Of a DNA stretch of 64,000 nt, positions 1 through 7,743 are shown one piece after another. The notes under the pieces are model-generated. The model worked only from the letters and a program-made list of their open reading frames with translations, searched no databases and was not told the origin of the DNA. Origin of the DNA: G965261775 sp965261775 (lineage in GTDB: Bacteria > Pseudomonadota > Gammaproteobacteria > Eutrophobiales > Eutrophobiaceae); contig OZ253477.1 of assembly GCA_965261775.1 (NCBI GenBank), positions 496,001-560,000 of the forward strand, in the 5' to 3' direction. Positions within the stretch are counted from its first letter, which is position 1. Each line of letters starts with the position of its first letter. Position numbers and translations under genes: made by a program.

Positions 1-211
1 GTGGCTGAGTCTGGATGAGACAGGCGAGATAAAATATTCCTTTGTCGAGGTTATGCGAGCGATAAAACCGTATTATCTGATGCGATTGCTGGGTGGGTTG
101 TTGTTTCTCAGCGGTACTGCCCTGATGGCCTGGAATCTGTGGAAAACAGCGGTCGGAGCGAAGGTATCCATCGCTAAACCGGCACCAGTGCCGGCAGGAA
201 TGGCGCTGTGA
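1..211 (+). CDS. ccoN: cbb3-type cytochrome c oxidase subunit I, C-terminal end (partial)
   Basis: The window opens inside this gene. The frame starting at base 2 reads about 69 residues and ends in TGA at 209-211. The fragment includes YYLMRLLGGLLFLSG and a final hydrophobic stretch ending MAWNLW, which match the last transmembrane helix of CcoN, the haem-copper catalytic subunit of the high-affinity cbb3 terminal oxidase in the inner membrane. The stop overlaps the GTG start of ccoO (GTGA), as expected for a translationally coupled ccoNOQP operon. The catalytic histidines lie upstream of the window and cannot be checked. The call rests on both the sequence and the neighbours. Confidence 0.85.
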   Translation, partial: WLSLDETGEIKYSFVEVMRAIKPYYLMRLLGGLLFLSGTALMAWNLWKTAVGAKVSIAKPAPVPAGMAL

Positions 212-822
212 ATGGCTTGCAACAGCGGATTGAAAACAACATGGGTCTGCTCATCTTTGGCATTCTGCTGGTATCGTCCATAGGCGGTTTGGCACAGATA
301 CTGCCCTCTCTGTCTCAACCGTCGTTGTCTACTCCGGTAGCCGGTTTGCAACCCCCAAATGCCTTGCAACTGGCAGGGCGCGGTATCTACGTGCGCGAAT
401 CCTGCAATTTGTGCCATACCCAGCATATCCGCCCGTTGCTGGCCGAAGTTAAACGCCATGGTCCGCCGTCAAAGGCCGGTGAATTTATCTACGACCGTCC
501 CTTTCTCTGGGGTTCCAAGCGTACCGGGCCGGACTTGCACCGGGTGGGTGGTAAATACAGCGACGAATGGCACCGTATTCACCTGCTTAATCCGCGTTCG
601 GTGGTACCCGGTTCAATCATGCCGGCCTATAAATGGCTGGACGACAGGCCATTGGATACAAAAGATATTCGGCGACGCATGATAGCCCTGCGAACGCTGG
701 ATCACCCCTATAGCGATGACGACATTGCTGGCGTTCCCGAAGCCCTGGAGGGCCGCACCGAAATGGACGCGCTCATCGCTTACCTGCAATCTCTGGGTAT
801 CCAGAACGGTGGCGCACCGTGA
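208..822 (+). CDS. ccoO: cbb3-type cytochrome c oxidase subunit II (monohaem cytochrome c)
   Basis: The 204-residue protein has an N-terminal membrane anchor (about residues 12-32) and one haem c site, CNLCH at about 66-70. A probable axial methionine lies in SIMPAY. The conserved CcoO stretches around GPDLHRVGGKY and SDEWHRIHLLNPRSVVPGS are present. CcoO relays electrons from CcoP to the CcoN active site and faces the periplasm. The GTG start at 208 overlaps the ccoN stop, and the stop at 820-822 overlaps the GTG of the small ccoQ gene. At 204 residues the length is normal. The family is secure. Confidence 0.95.
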   Translation: MNGLQQRIENNMGLLIFGILLVSSIGGLAQILPSLSQPSLSTPVAGLQPPNALQLAGRGIYVRESCNLCHTQHIRPLLAEVKRHGPPSKAGEFIYDRPFLWGSKRTGPDLHRVGGKYSDEWHRIHLLNPRSVVPGSIMPAYKWLDDRPLDTKDIRRRMIALRTLDHPYSDDDIAGVPEALEGRTEMDALIAYLQSLGIQNGGAP

Positions 823-974
823 TCTGGTTACTGTTTATTGGTGATATGGTGGTTATGGCCGGTATGGCTGCCGTGGCGACCTGGCTGTTCACCCGCGAGG
901 ACGGCCGCGATACGGCGGCCATTCCGCTACACGATGAACTGTCTGACCAGATGGAGGATGATACACATGCTTGA
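819..974 (+). CDS. ccoQ: small CcoQ-like cbb3 oxidase subunit
   Basis: A 51-codon frame starts with GTG at 819 (overlapping the ccoO stop as GTGA) and ends with TGA at 972-974. It overlaps the start of ccoP by 8 bases. The peptide has one hydrophobic helix (about residues 2-24, WLLFIGDMVVMAGMAAVATW) followed by an acidic, polar tail. That is the size, topology and position of CcoQ/FixQ, the single-helix subunit that stabilises the cbb3 complex. CcoQ sequences are poorly conserved, so the call depends mainly on position between ccoO and ccoP. Confidence 0.7.
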   Translation: MIWLLFIGDMVVMAGMAAVATWLFTREDGRDTAAIPLHDELSDQMEDDTHA

Positions 975-1869
975 CTTGTCTGGATTTTGGAGTGGCTGGA
1001 TCATTTCCCTCACCCTCATTGGTCTGGTGTGGCTGGCCTATCTGCTTTACACTGTTTATTTCGGTAAACGCTGGAAAGATGAGTCCCACGAGGTATCGCA
1101 ATTTGTGTGGGACGGCAACCTGCGTGAAGGCAATACCCCGCCCCCCCTCTGGTGGTTTTGTCTGCTGGTCGCCATGTTGGTGTTTTCCGTCATATACATC
1201 ATCCTCTATCCCGGGCTGGGTTCCTCCCGCGGCGCTCTGGCCTGGACCCAGGCCGGTCAGCTACAGGCCAGTTCTCAGGCCGATGCCGAGCAATATGCCG
1301 ACTTGCGTCACTGGTGGCGTACCGCTGATCTTGGCGAACTGGCCGCCGATGGATCGGCCATGCGAGTGGCCCGTCGCCTGTATCGCAGAAACTGTGCCTC
1401 CTGTCACGGCGTGGATGCCCGTGGTCAGGTTCAACGCTTTCCTGATCTAACCGACGACGCCTGGCAGTGGGGCAATAGCGAAGCCCAGCTTCTGGAAACC
1501 CTGCATAACGGACGCACAGCCGCCATGCCGCCCTGGGGTGACGCTCTCGGCCCTGCTGGCGTGCGCCAAATGGTCAACTATCTACTCGCTCTGCCCGGCG
1601 GTCAGGCCGATACCGCCGAACATGCTGATGCCCGTAACGCTTTCACCCTGTTCTGCGCCGTCTGCCATAGCCCGGATGCCCGTGGTAACCCCTTGTTTGG
1701 CGCCCCTAATCTGCGTGATGATGTCTGGCTGTACGGCGGTAGCCCGGAAGAGATTACCCACAGTATTACCAATGGACGTCAGGGTCAGATGCCCGCTCAA
1801 AGCCGTCTCACCGAGGAGCAGTTGCGTCTGCTGGCTGCCTGGCTACAAAACGGCGCCAACGGTCTATAG
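967..1869 (+). CDS. ccoP: cbb3-type cytochrome c oxidase subunit III (dihaem cytochrome c)
   Basis: From the ATG at 967 the protein is 300 residues (MLDLSGFWSGW...). It has two N-terminal transmembrane helices separated by a charged loop containing VWDGNLREGNTPPPLWW, a CcoP hallmark. The periplasmic part carries two haem c sites, CASCH and CAVCH, with likely axial methionines in MPPW and MPAQ. It receives electrons from soluble cytochromes or the bc1 complex. A longer frame opening at 838 is rejected as the start because it runs through ccoQ and lacks CcoP similarity. The gene ends the operon and abuts decayed DNA directly. Confidence 0.95.
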   Translation: MLDLSGFWSGWIISLTLIGLVWLAYLLYTVYFGKRWKDESHEVSQFVWDGNLREGNTPPPLWWFCLLVAMLVFSVIYIILYPGLGSSRGALAWTQAGQLQASSQADAEQYADLRHWWRTADLGELAADGSAMRVARRLYRRNCASCHGVDARGQVQRFPDLTDDAWQWGNSEAQLLETLHNGRTAAMPPWGDALGPAGVRQMVNYLLALPGGQADTAEHADARNAFTLFCAVCHSPDARGNPLFGAPNLRDDVWLYGGSPEEITHSITNGRQGQMPAQSRLTEEQLRLLAAWLQNGANGL

Positions 1870-2029
1870 AGATATCAGCTTCAATACTATCCATTTCATT
1901 AATGAAATTTAAAGGCACAAAACGAAGTCCAATTTCTGGATGCTCAGCAGTAAACCTCATTAGACGTGGTGATAGCCATCTACTAAGAAAGTAAGATTGC
2001 AAAGCAATAGTAAGTGGAGCTGGCTTTTT
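1866..2029 (-). pseudogene. relic of a LysR-type regulator (start of the effector-binding domain)
   Basis: On the minus strand an open frame reads PAPLTIALQSYFLSRW then LSPRLMRFTAEHPEIGLRF and ends near DSIEADISI before running into the end of ccoP. The pattern of a small hydrophobic strand, FxxRWLxPRLxRFxxxHPxIxLRF and a later D-I-S-I is the beginning of the LysR substrate-binding domain (GcvA-like). The DNA-binding domain is missing on one side and most of the effector domain on the other. Only about 54 codons survive, without a credible start. The rightward SDR relic begins immediately beside it. Confidence 0.6.
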
Positions 2030-2034
2030 AAAAT

Positions 2035-2355
2035 GTGCAAGCGCTCACGATACCTGAGGTAGCAGGCAAACGAATTATCGTTTCAAGTGCGGAACCAGTT
2101 GGACTCAAAAGCGTAGCGCAGTTCTTAAAAGATGCAGGCTACAAAGGTCCAAGTACGCGCATCGCTCCAAATTTCTTACTGCGACTGATGGCAAAGTTCG
2201 ACCGTGAAGCCAAGGGTTTGCTTACCTTCCTGGATATGAATTTGAGTGCCGACACTTCTGAAACACATAATTTTTTTGGTTGGACACCAATTCCTATAAA
2301 ACAGTCAGTACTTGACTCGGCCACTGCCATAAAAGCAATTTTAAATTCTAAATAA
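2035..2355 (+). pseudogene. C-terminal relic of a dihydroflavonol-reductase-like SDR/epimerase
   Basis: The 106-codon frame contains KRIIVSSAEPVGLKSVAQFL, then APNFLLRLMAKFD, then FFGWTPIPIKQSVLDSA. This is the order found in the last third of extended short-chain dehydrogenases of the dihydroflavonol 4-reductase/NmrA type (substrate-side helix and 'GW-P-...-L--A' tail). The Rossmann domain with the NAD(P) motif is absent and a stop precedes the GTG in frame, so this is a truncated remnant. Its natural stop at 2353-2355 is kept. Confidence 0.7.
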
Positions 2356-2818
2356 AAATGCGAGGGTAAATGACTACTAATCAAAACATGGAGCACTTCC
2401 GTTTCGTTGTTTTAGTATAGACGGCTCTGCTACCCACGGTAGCCCCCGCGCCCCATTTTTTTCGGTATTCCGCCCTTTGAAGTACCTTTGAGTGATTTTG
2501 CACAGAACAATGACTTTGCGGTTACCTCAATCTATCGCAGAAACCGGTGGCGCAGGTCAGTAAGGAAGGCTATGCGTTTTGAGGGTCTGACCGCCGCGAC
2601 CTTTCTGTTGGCTTATACCGGCATTACTTCCCATTTTCGGGGGCGTGTGAAAGTACATCACAGCCTGGATCAATGTTCTCAGAAGGATAAGCGAGTCTTC
2701 TTTATTAATCCCTGAAAAAGTAAAAGGTTTATTCTGATTTTTGTTATAAACAATTAAAATATAAAGATATTTTTCAATAGTTAAAGTAAAATCTAAATTT
2801 AAATCCCTCATCCCCTCA
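2356..2818. other. 463-base stretch without a convincing gene
   Basis: Short frames exist on both strands (for example about 75 codons at 2488-2715 plus) but none has a recognisable domain, a good ribosome binding site or plausible composition. The segment 2500-2660 is moderately GC-rich and may be a remnant of something mobile. From 2710 to 2815 the DNA is very AT-rich. It continues the decayed zone that starts right after ccoP. Confidence 0.4.
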
Positions 2819-3256
2819 TCAGAAACCCGGGGTATTTTTTTCAAGCCATCGTGCCCCCGATTGTGTTTCTTCTTTTTTCCAGAACGGTGCGGTCGATTTC
2901 AACTGTTCCATAATCATGCGACAGCTTTCAAACGCCTCTTTACGATGCGCCGACCAGGTTGCCACCAGTACAATATCTTCACCGATATTAATCCTGCCGA
3001 CACGATGCAATACCAACGCATCAAGCAGTTTCCATTTTTCCATCGCATCTCTGACGATGCCGTCCAATTGCTTTTCAGTCATGCCCGGATAATACTCCAG
3101 GGTCAGGTGAAGGATATTTTGATCTTCGTTAAAGTCGCGTAACGAGCCGATGAAACTCGCCATCGCGCCGTAGCGGCCTTTGGTTGCCATACCCTCCCGA
3201 TAACGGGAAAGCTCCCGCCCGGCATCAAAGATTTCCGTTCTGATCTCGATCGACAT
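2819..3256 (-). CDS. moaE: molybdopterin synthase catalytic subunit MoaE
   Basis: This 145-residue protein is the large subunit of molybdopterin synthase. With thiocarboxylated MoaD it inserts the dithiolene sulphurs into cyclic pyranopterin monophosphate. Visible family features are GAMASFIGSLRDFN near the N-terminus, LEYYPGMTEKQL, LHRVGRINIGEDIVLV, the HRKEAFESCR motif and the C-terminal PFWKKE containing the active-site lysines. It lies 3 bases downstream of moaD and reads with it. The length is normal. Confidence 0.95.
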   Translation of the reverse strand: MSIEIRTEIFDAGRELSRYREGMATKGRYGAMASFIGSLRDFNEDQNILHLTLEYYPGMTEKQLDGIVRDAMEKWKLLDALVLHRVGRINIGEDIVLVATWSAHRKEAFESCRMIMEQLKSTAPFWKKEETQSGARWLEKNTPGF

Positions 3257-3259
3257 TTT

Positions 3260-3496
3260 TTAACCCCCCGTGACCGGCGGGAAAAAAGCCACCTCGTCCC
3301 CGTCTCCAAGTCGTTGCTCCGGTTTCACATATTCCCTGTTCACAGCCATCATGATATTTTCAAGTTCAATCTCCTTGCGATTACTCACAAGCTGCCACAG
3401 CTCCTGCACTGACATATTTTCTTCAATATCAATCCAGACGTCCGATTCGCCCATCAGCTCTCGCAGGCTGGCAAAATATTTAACCTTTACTTTCAT
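3260..3496 (-). CDS. moaD: molybdopterin synthase sulphur carrier MoaD
   Basis: This 78-residue ubiquitin-like protein begins MKVKVKYFASLRELMG and ends DEVAFFPPVTGG. The C-terminal Gly-Gly is adenylated and thiocarboxylated before sulphur transfer in molybdopterin synthase. It is first in a two-gene leftward operon with moaE. It differs from the second MoaD-like protein at 20790-21041, which belongs to the aldehyde oxidoreductase operon. About 160 bases separate it from the divergent methyltransferase, and I see no clear promoter there. Confidence 0.95.
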   Translation of the reverse strand: MKVKVKYFASLRELMGESDVWIDIEENMSVQELWQLVSNRKEIELENIMMAVNREYVKPEQRLGDGDEVAFFPPVTGG

Positions 3497-3657
3497 AACA
3501 CATAATTAATATAATCCCTGTCATTATAAAATATAATAGCAAGAATGATATGTGGGATATTCTGAACTTTGCACGAAACGGCATTGAGCGAAAATAACAC
3601 GCTCCGCCTCGCTAACCCGCAAAAAAGTTTTCTTGGCGATTTTTGTATTTGCGCACG

Positions 3658-4668
3658 ATGGAAAAGGCAACCCACAAACAAAGAGCGCTGCGAAATCGCA
3701 CCATCACCCTGGACGACGGAGATGTTTCGCGGCTCAAAAAACGCCTGATAAAACTGGATAAGCCGGTATCTCCTGGCGAGATTGAAAATAAAACGATTCA
3801 TCAAGACCTTTTTGAGGCACTGAAACGTTTACCGGACGAATTTGTTGATCTTGTTTTTGTTGACCCGCCATACAACTTGAACAAAACGTTTAATCTCACC
3901 TCGTTCAAGGCGATGGAGTCGGAAAAATATGAAGCGTGGCTGGGCACTTGGGTTCAAGAAATAATCCGCCTTTTGAAACCTCACGCCTCGGTTTATATTT
4001 GCGGCGACTGGAAATCGTCTGGAGCAATTTTTAATGTCGCAAAAAAGTATTTTCAAATACAAAATCGCATCACCTTTGAAAGAGAAAAAGGGCGTGGGGC
4101 AAAATCAAACTGGAAAAATTGCTCCGAGGATATTTGGTTTTGCACACTGTCGGATGATTACCATTTTGCCGTTGACGCCGTAAAAATGAAGCGTAAAGTT
4201 ATTGCGCCCTACAAAGATGAGAATGGCAAGCCGAAAGATTGGGAAGATAATGGCGACGGGAAATATCGGATAACTCACCCATCCAACGTTTGGACCGACA
4301 TTACCATTCCATTCTGGTCCATGCCGGAAAACACCGACCACCCGACCCAAAAACCGGAAAAACTTGTGGCGAAAATAATCCTGGCGAGTTCAAAGCCGGG
4401 CGATGTTGTTTTTGACCCATTCCTGGGGTCGGGCACGACTTCCGTTGTCGCGCATAAATTGGGACGCCGGTATGTTGGAATAGATATTGACGAACTTTAT
4501 TGTTGTCTGGCTGAAAAACGTTTGGAAAATGCGCGACAAAACAAAACAGTACAGGGTTATTCTGATGGCGTTTTTTGGGAAAGAAATACGCTTAAGGCAC
4601 AGAACGGAAACGGGAAAAGGCACAAAATCGAACTATCGGGGGATTTATTTCGCCACAAACGTATATGA
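3658..4668 (+). CDS. orphan beta-class adenine/cytosine-N4 DNA methyltransferase
   Basis: This site-specific DNA amino-methyltransferase has the catalytic motif DPPYNL in the first third and the AdoMet-binding motif DPFLGSGTT near the C-terminus. That order defines the beta class. Other conserved stretches are CGDWKSS, REKGRGAKSNWKN, HPTQKPEKL and the tail SDGVFWERNTL. I prefer the ATG at 3658 (336 residues) to a TTG at 3643. No endonuclease is recognisable next to it, so it is a solitary enzyme or the survivor of a restriction-modification pair. It sits between moaD and moaC, is AT-rich relative to its neighbours, and is probably acquired. N6-adenine is the likelier product, but this is not proven. 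Confidence 0.88.
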   Translation: MEKATHKQRALRNRTITLDDGDVSRLKKRLIKLDKPVSPGEIENKTIHQDLFEALKRLPDEFVDLVFVDPPYNLNKTFNLTSFKAMESEKYEAWLGTWVQEIIRLLKPHASVYICGDWKSSGAIFNVAKKYFQIQNRITFEREKGRGAKSNWKNCSEDIWFCTLSDDYHFAVDAVKMKRKVIAPYKDENGKPKDWEDNGDGKYRITHPSNVWTDITIPFWSMPENTDHPTQKPEKLVAKIILASSKPGDVVFDPFLGSGTTSVVAHKLGRRYVGIDIDELYCCLAEKRLENARQNKTVQGYSDGVFWERNTLKAQNGNGKRHKIELSGDLFRHKRI

Positions 4669-4723
4669 AAAAGAGTCAAATTTTTTACGGCAATGAATAA
4701 GAGTAGATTATAAAATCAACGAC

Positions 4724-4957
4724 ATGCGAGCAGAAATTGTTAAAGTGACGTTTGCCCCGATTGAATTTTTTGCCTGGGGTTGCCTGACGATCGGTGCGCC
4801 TGGTTGGGGACAAATTCAGATTGCAAACGCGAACACGGTCACAATCGCGTCTGAAAATAGCAGGAAAAGCGGGATGCTAAAATTGTGCGATGATATTACA
4901 GTTAATTTTTATCCAGAGGAAATAGGCAAAATTAAGAGGCGCATAGCCCCACTTTAA
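4724..4957 (+). CDS. small hypothetical protein next to the orphan methyltransferase
   Basis: A 77-codon frame begins at an ATG (MRAEIVKVTFAPIEFF) and ends with a basic tail (KIKRRIAPL). I do not recognise the family, and no strong ribosome binding site precedes it. It lies 55 bases after the methyltransferase on the same strand, where a restriction partner might be expected. It is much shorter than a typical type II endonuclease and shows no PD-(D/E)XK or HNH signature. It may be a remnant or simply a chance frame. Confidence 0.3.
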   Translation: MRAEIVKVTFAPIEFFAWGCLTIGAPGWGQIQIANANTVTIASENSRKSGMLKLCDDITVNFYPEEIGKIKRRIAPL

Positions 4958-4972
4958 GGAAGTCAGGAAGAG

Positions 4973-5044
4973 ATGGGAAAAGAAATAAGTAAACGCAAAC
5001 ATCTTGAATTCATCCAAAAACCCTGTTCCGATAGCAATAAATGA
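4973..5044 (+). pseudogene. N-terminal scrap of a membrane-protein gene
   Basis: A 23-codon frame starts ATG at 4973 behind GGAAG and reads MGKEISKRKHLEFIQ before diverging into PCSDSNK and a stop that overlaps the moaC ATG. The start resembles the N-terminus of a widespread small inner-membrane protein family found near defence genes (pattern KRxHLxFIQ). The rest of such a protein is absent. From memory of the family this looks like a truncation scar left by insertion or deletion next to moaC. It is short, so confidence is low. Confidence 0.25.
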
Positions 5045-5517
5045 GTCGATTAACGCATTTTAACGACGCCGGGGACGCGCACATGGTGGATGTCGGCGAC
5101 AAGCCGGTCTCACACCGAGTGGCAGTTGCCGCCGGTTCTATTCAGATGCAGACACAGACCCTGGCGTTAATCAAAACCGGCGGGCATAAAAAGGGTGATG
5201 TTCTTGGCATTGCCAGGATTGCCGGGATCATGGGCGCAAAAAAAACCGCCGAACTGATACCGCTTTGCCATCCGCTGTCCCTGAACTATATCGCGATTGA
5301 ATTCTCCTTTGACGAACCTGATTCAGCCGTGCATTGCCAATGCCGCGCCGAAACCGACGCCAAAACCGGCGTGGAAATGGAGGCGTTAACTGCTGTTCAG
5401 GTGAGCCTGCTCACTATTTATGATATGTGCAAATCCGTTGACCGTAGTATGGTGATCTCCGATATTCGTCTTCTGGAAAAATCAGGAGGACGTTCAGGCG
5501 ATTGGAAACGGGAATGA
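5041..5517 (+). CDS. moaC: cyclic pyranopterin monophosphate synthase MoaC
   Basis: MoaC converts the 3',8-cyclo-GTP product of MoaA into cyclic pyranopterin monophosphate. The 158-residue protein shows [19 protein letters not shown] at the N-terminus, [22 protein letters not shown], then [24 protein letters not shown] with the active-site lysine region, and GGRSG near the end. The length is normal. It stands apart from moaE-moaD because the methyltransferase segment separates them on opposite strands. It ends 135 bases before the convergent 5'-nucleotidase gene. Confidence 0.96.
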   Translation: MSRLTHFNDAGDAHMVDVGDKPVSHRVAVAAGSIQMQTQTLALIKTGGHKKGDVLGIARIAGIMGAKKTAELIPLCHPLSLNYIAIEFSFDEPDSAVHCQCRAETDAKTGVEMEALTAVQVSLLTIYDMCKSVDRSMVISDIRLLEKSGGRSGDWKRE

Positions 5518-5613
5518 CGACGTTTTCGGCTTCTGCGGTGAAGTCACATTGTTGTATAAAGCGTCGGGGTTTTCACTCTCCTGCATGAATAGGGTCCCCG
5601 TCGGCCTTAATCC

Positions 5614-5638
5614 GCGTAATCTATGGATTAAAGACGCC
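5614..5638 (+). repeat. short dispersed intergenic repeat, copy 1
   Basis: The core GCGTAATCTATGGATTAAAG is followed by ACGCC, and similar sequence occurs at 39442-39473. The copy lies between the convergent moaC and 5'-nucleotidase genes. CCGTCG at about 5598 and CGACGG at about 5643 form inverted arms around it. Function is unknown. Confidence 0.4.
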
Positions 5639-5652
5639 AATGCGACGGCGGG

Positions 5653-6627
5653 CTACGCTTCTTCGGCTTCAGGAATCTTTTTCAGAGGGGAATCAGAATG
5701 ATGGGGTACTTTCCCCGACGGCACTTTACCGGCGGTGTGGCGCAGATGGACCTCTTGATCATCAAAAAATATATGCGGTTTGAAGACTTCAAGTATCCTG
5801 TCCTTGCTTAATCCGCCCAGGAAAAAAGCTTCATCAATATAAACGCCCCAGTGCCGCAGGGTCTTTATCGCCCTTAGCTCCGCCGGTTTGTTGCGTGATG
5901 TCACCAGCGCGATGCGGACTGGAGAATACTCAACACGTACGGGCAAACGTTCCTGCAGATGCGCCAGTTTTTTCAAAAAAGACGCATAAGGGCCTTCGGC
6001 TATGGGTTTGTCCTGTGACTGGTCTTCCGCATCCTGAAACGCCTGCAGTCCTTTGGTTTGATAGAGCAGTTCGCCTTCGTCGGCATCAAACAGTACCGCA
6101 TCCCCATCAAAGGCGATTCGAACCTGTTCATCTTTCAAGGTGTTAATGCCGGAAGGCGGCGCCGCCAGAAGTGCGGCGGCGCATACCTTGCTGTCAATTA
6201 CGCGCTGCGTATCCTGCGGGTCTGTTGACAGAAATAAATCCACGTTAAAGGCTTCCAGATAATCCACGACGGATTCGCCGCCGCAAAAAACCGAGCGGCT
6301 GATCTCCAGTTGTTGTTCTCGAATATTATTCAGTACCCGCACCCCCGTATCGGGGCTGTTTCTGGACATGATGACAACTTCCACCAGGGGTTTTTCTTTA
6401 TCCGGGGACGACTGATTGAGCTTCAGGAGTGATCTGACCAGTGGAAAACCCGTCCCGGGTTTCAGCGGGTCGTCCTCCTTCTGCCGCATCTCTTTTCTAT
6501 AATTTTCAATCGCTTCGTCCCGATTTTGCTTGTATGCCGCCCTGAATTTCCTGTCCACCTCTTCAAGATGGAACAAGGCTGTGGATGATATGCCGATCAC
6601 CAAAGTATCACTCAGATCAAACGCCAT
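5653..6627 (-). CDS. cytosolic 5'-nucleotidase (type IA-like family)
   Basis: The 324-residue protein resembles cytosolic 5'-nucleotidase 1A-type enzymes, which remove the 5' phosphate from nucleoside monophosphates. Motifs are LVIGISSTALFHLEE near residue 10, VVIMSRNSPDTGVRVLNNI, the segment IAFDGDAVLFDADEGEL around 170, LVTSRNKPAELRAIKTLR, and FFDDQEVHL near 290. It is the last gene of the leftward C1-cofactor operon, only 1 base after the pterin-dehydratase-like gene. Dephosphorylation of a pterin or furan precursor is a possible role here, but that is inference from position only. Confidence 0.8.
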   Translation of the reverse strand: MAFDLSDTLVIGISSTALFHLEEVDRKFRAAYKQNRDEAIENYRKEMRQKEDDPLKPGTGFPLVRSLLKLNQSSPDKEKPLVEVVIMSRNSPDTGVRVLNNIREQQLEISRSVFCGGESVVDYLEAFNVDLFLSTDPQDTQRVIDSKVCAAALLAAPPSGINTLKDEQVRIAFDGDAVLFDADEGELLYQTKGLQAFQDAEDQSQDKPIAEGPYASFLKKLAHLQERLPVRVEYSPVRIALVTSRNKPAELRAIKTLRHWGVYIDEAFFLGGLSKDRILEVFKPHIFFDDQEVHLRHTAGKVPSGKVPHHSDSPLKKIPEAEEA

Positions 6628-6628
6628 T

Positions 6629-7021
6629 TTATTTATTGTATTTCAAGTATTTAAAGCGCGGATCGTCAGGTGTTCCCTCCAGTGCGCTACCTTCTTCGGC
6701 GGTGGGACGCCACAGCACCACTTCTTCAATTTTTTTCGCCAGTTCAAAATCTTTTTCGGTAATTCCCTTGGCGGCGTGATTCATCAATTTAACGATGACG
6801 AAGGCGTAGGAAACCGTCAGGTCGGGGTGATGCCAGGCAGCTTCGGCCAAATGACCAACAGTATTGACGACCATCAGTGTTCCTTTCCATCCTCCGGTAT
6901 GGTACTTCCGCCTGATCCAGCCGCTTTCGTAATACCATTTCGGCAATTCGTCCTGTAATCGCGTCTTGATTTCGTCCTCTGTAAAGGTCTCGTCTTTTTC
7001 TTTCTTGCGCCATTGTGCCAT
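6629..7021 (-). CDS. pterin-4a-carbinolamine dehydratase-like protein
   Basis: The 130-residue protein carries the dehydratase signature: HLAEAAWHHPDLTVSY with H64-H65-P66, then H82 (KLMNHAAKG) and D91 (ITEKD). The classical enzyme dehydrates 4a-hydroxytetrahydropterins after aromatic amino-acid hydroxylation. No phenylalanine hydroxylase is nearby. Homologues inside H4MPT gene clusters of methylotrophs are known, and a role in H4MPT synthesis or maintenance is the more likely reading. The protein is longer than usual (about 100 residues) through an N-terminal extension and a tail of about 25 residues. Confidence 0.85.
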   Translation of the reverse strand: MAQWRKKEKDETFTEDEIKTRLQDELPKWYYESGWIRRKYHTGGWKGTLMVVNTVGHLAEAAWHHPDLTVSYAFVIVKLMNHAAKGITEKDFELAKKIEEVVLWRPTAEEGSALEGTPDDPRFKYLKYNK

Positions 7022-7062
7022 TGTGAAATCCCTCCTTTTAAGATTAATGACGATTAATGATA

Positions 7063-7743
7063 TTAAATCTTCGGGATAGCTTCACGTATTTTTTTAATTT
7101 TGACGTCATCCAGCCGGTTTGTCCTGTCTCCTTCAGCGCAAAGCGCACCGCGAAAACCCAGATAATCCGCCCTAATCTCTAACAATCCGCCAATATCATC
7201 GTATTTAAGCGCACCGGCCAGACCACTTATCAGTTGATGTCTCGCCGCCATACGCACAAATTTATCCAGTGTATGATGACCTAACAGCGCCGTTAAATTC
7301 CCGGAATCCTTGCGCCTTGTGTCCAGCATCATCCCGTAAATGCCTGCCCGTAACAGTTCCTCATATGCCGCTGGACCAGAATAGTCTTCGGCAAACAGCA
7401 CGACTACCAGTTTGATATCTTGTCCAACCGCCCCGGTGACAGCCTTGAGGAAAAAGTCACAAGGCCGCCGGCCAAATAAACCGACCTTGACAAGATCAAC
7501 GCCGGTCTCCGCCATCCGGTATATCGTCTCCGGCAATTCAGGGTGGTCCGGGGCGATATCACCGACAGTGGCGCTGACCGGGACTCTCCCGTCAACACCA
7601 GCGACAACAGCCGATACGATCTCGGGAGCCAGCGCGCCCAGTACCCCGAGCGCCGGATTTTTAAGGTCAATGATATCCACGCCGGCCGCCAGTGCGATAT
7701 CGCTTTCCGCCGGAGAAACAACGCTTGCCAGCATACCTGTCAT
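7063..7743 (-). CDS. mfnB: (5-formylfuran-3-yl)methyl phosphate synthase MfnB
   Basis: MfnB builds the furan ring of methanofuran from two molecules of glyceraldehyde 3-phosphate. The ATG at 7743 overlaps the stop of the preceding gene as ATGA and gives 226 residues starting MTGMLASVVSPAE, as expected for the family. A longer frame to 7794 is rejected. VDIIDLKNPALGVLGA carries the conserved lysine K28 near the barrel start. VDLVKVGLFG, GMMLDTRRKDSGNL and a C-terminal LGFRGALC segment also fit the TIM-barrel family (formerly DUF556). Its presence shows that methanofuran is made here, in agreement with the fhc genes at 51-56 kb. Confidence 0.92.
   Translation of the reverse strand: MTGMLASVVSPAESDIALAAGVDIIDLKNPALGVLGALAPEIVSAVVAGVDGRVPVSATVGDIAPDHPELPETIYRMAETGVDLVKVGLFGRRPCDFFLKAVTGAVGQDIKLVVVLFAEDYSGPAAYEELLRAGIYGMMLDTRRKDSGNLTALLGHHTLDKFVRMAARHQLISGLAGALKYDDIGGLLEIRADYLGFRGALCAEGDRTNRLDDVKIKKIREAIPKI

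Noticed and set aside
838..966. N-terminal extension of ccoP
   Set aside because: The bases encode CcoQ in another frame, and CcoP starts normally at the ATG at 967.
2488..2715. 75-codon frame on the plus strand
   Set aside because: It has no domain, no ribosome binding site and a biased, arginine-rich composition, and it lies in decayed DNA.
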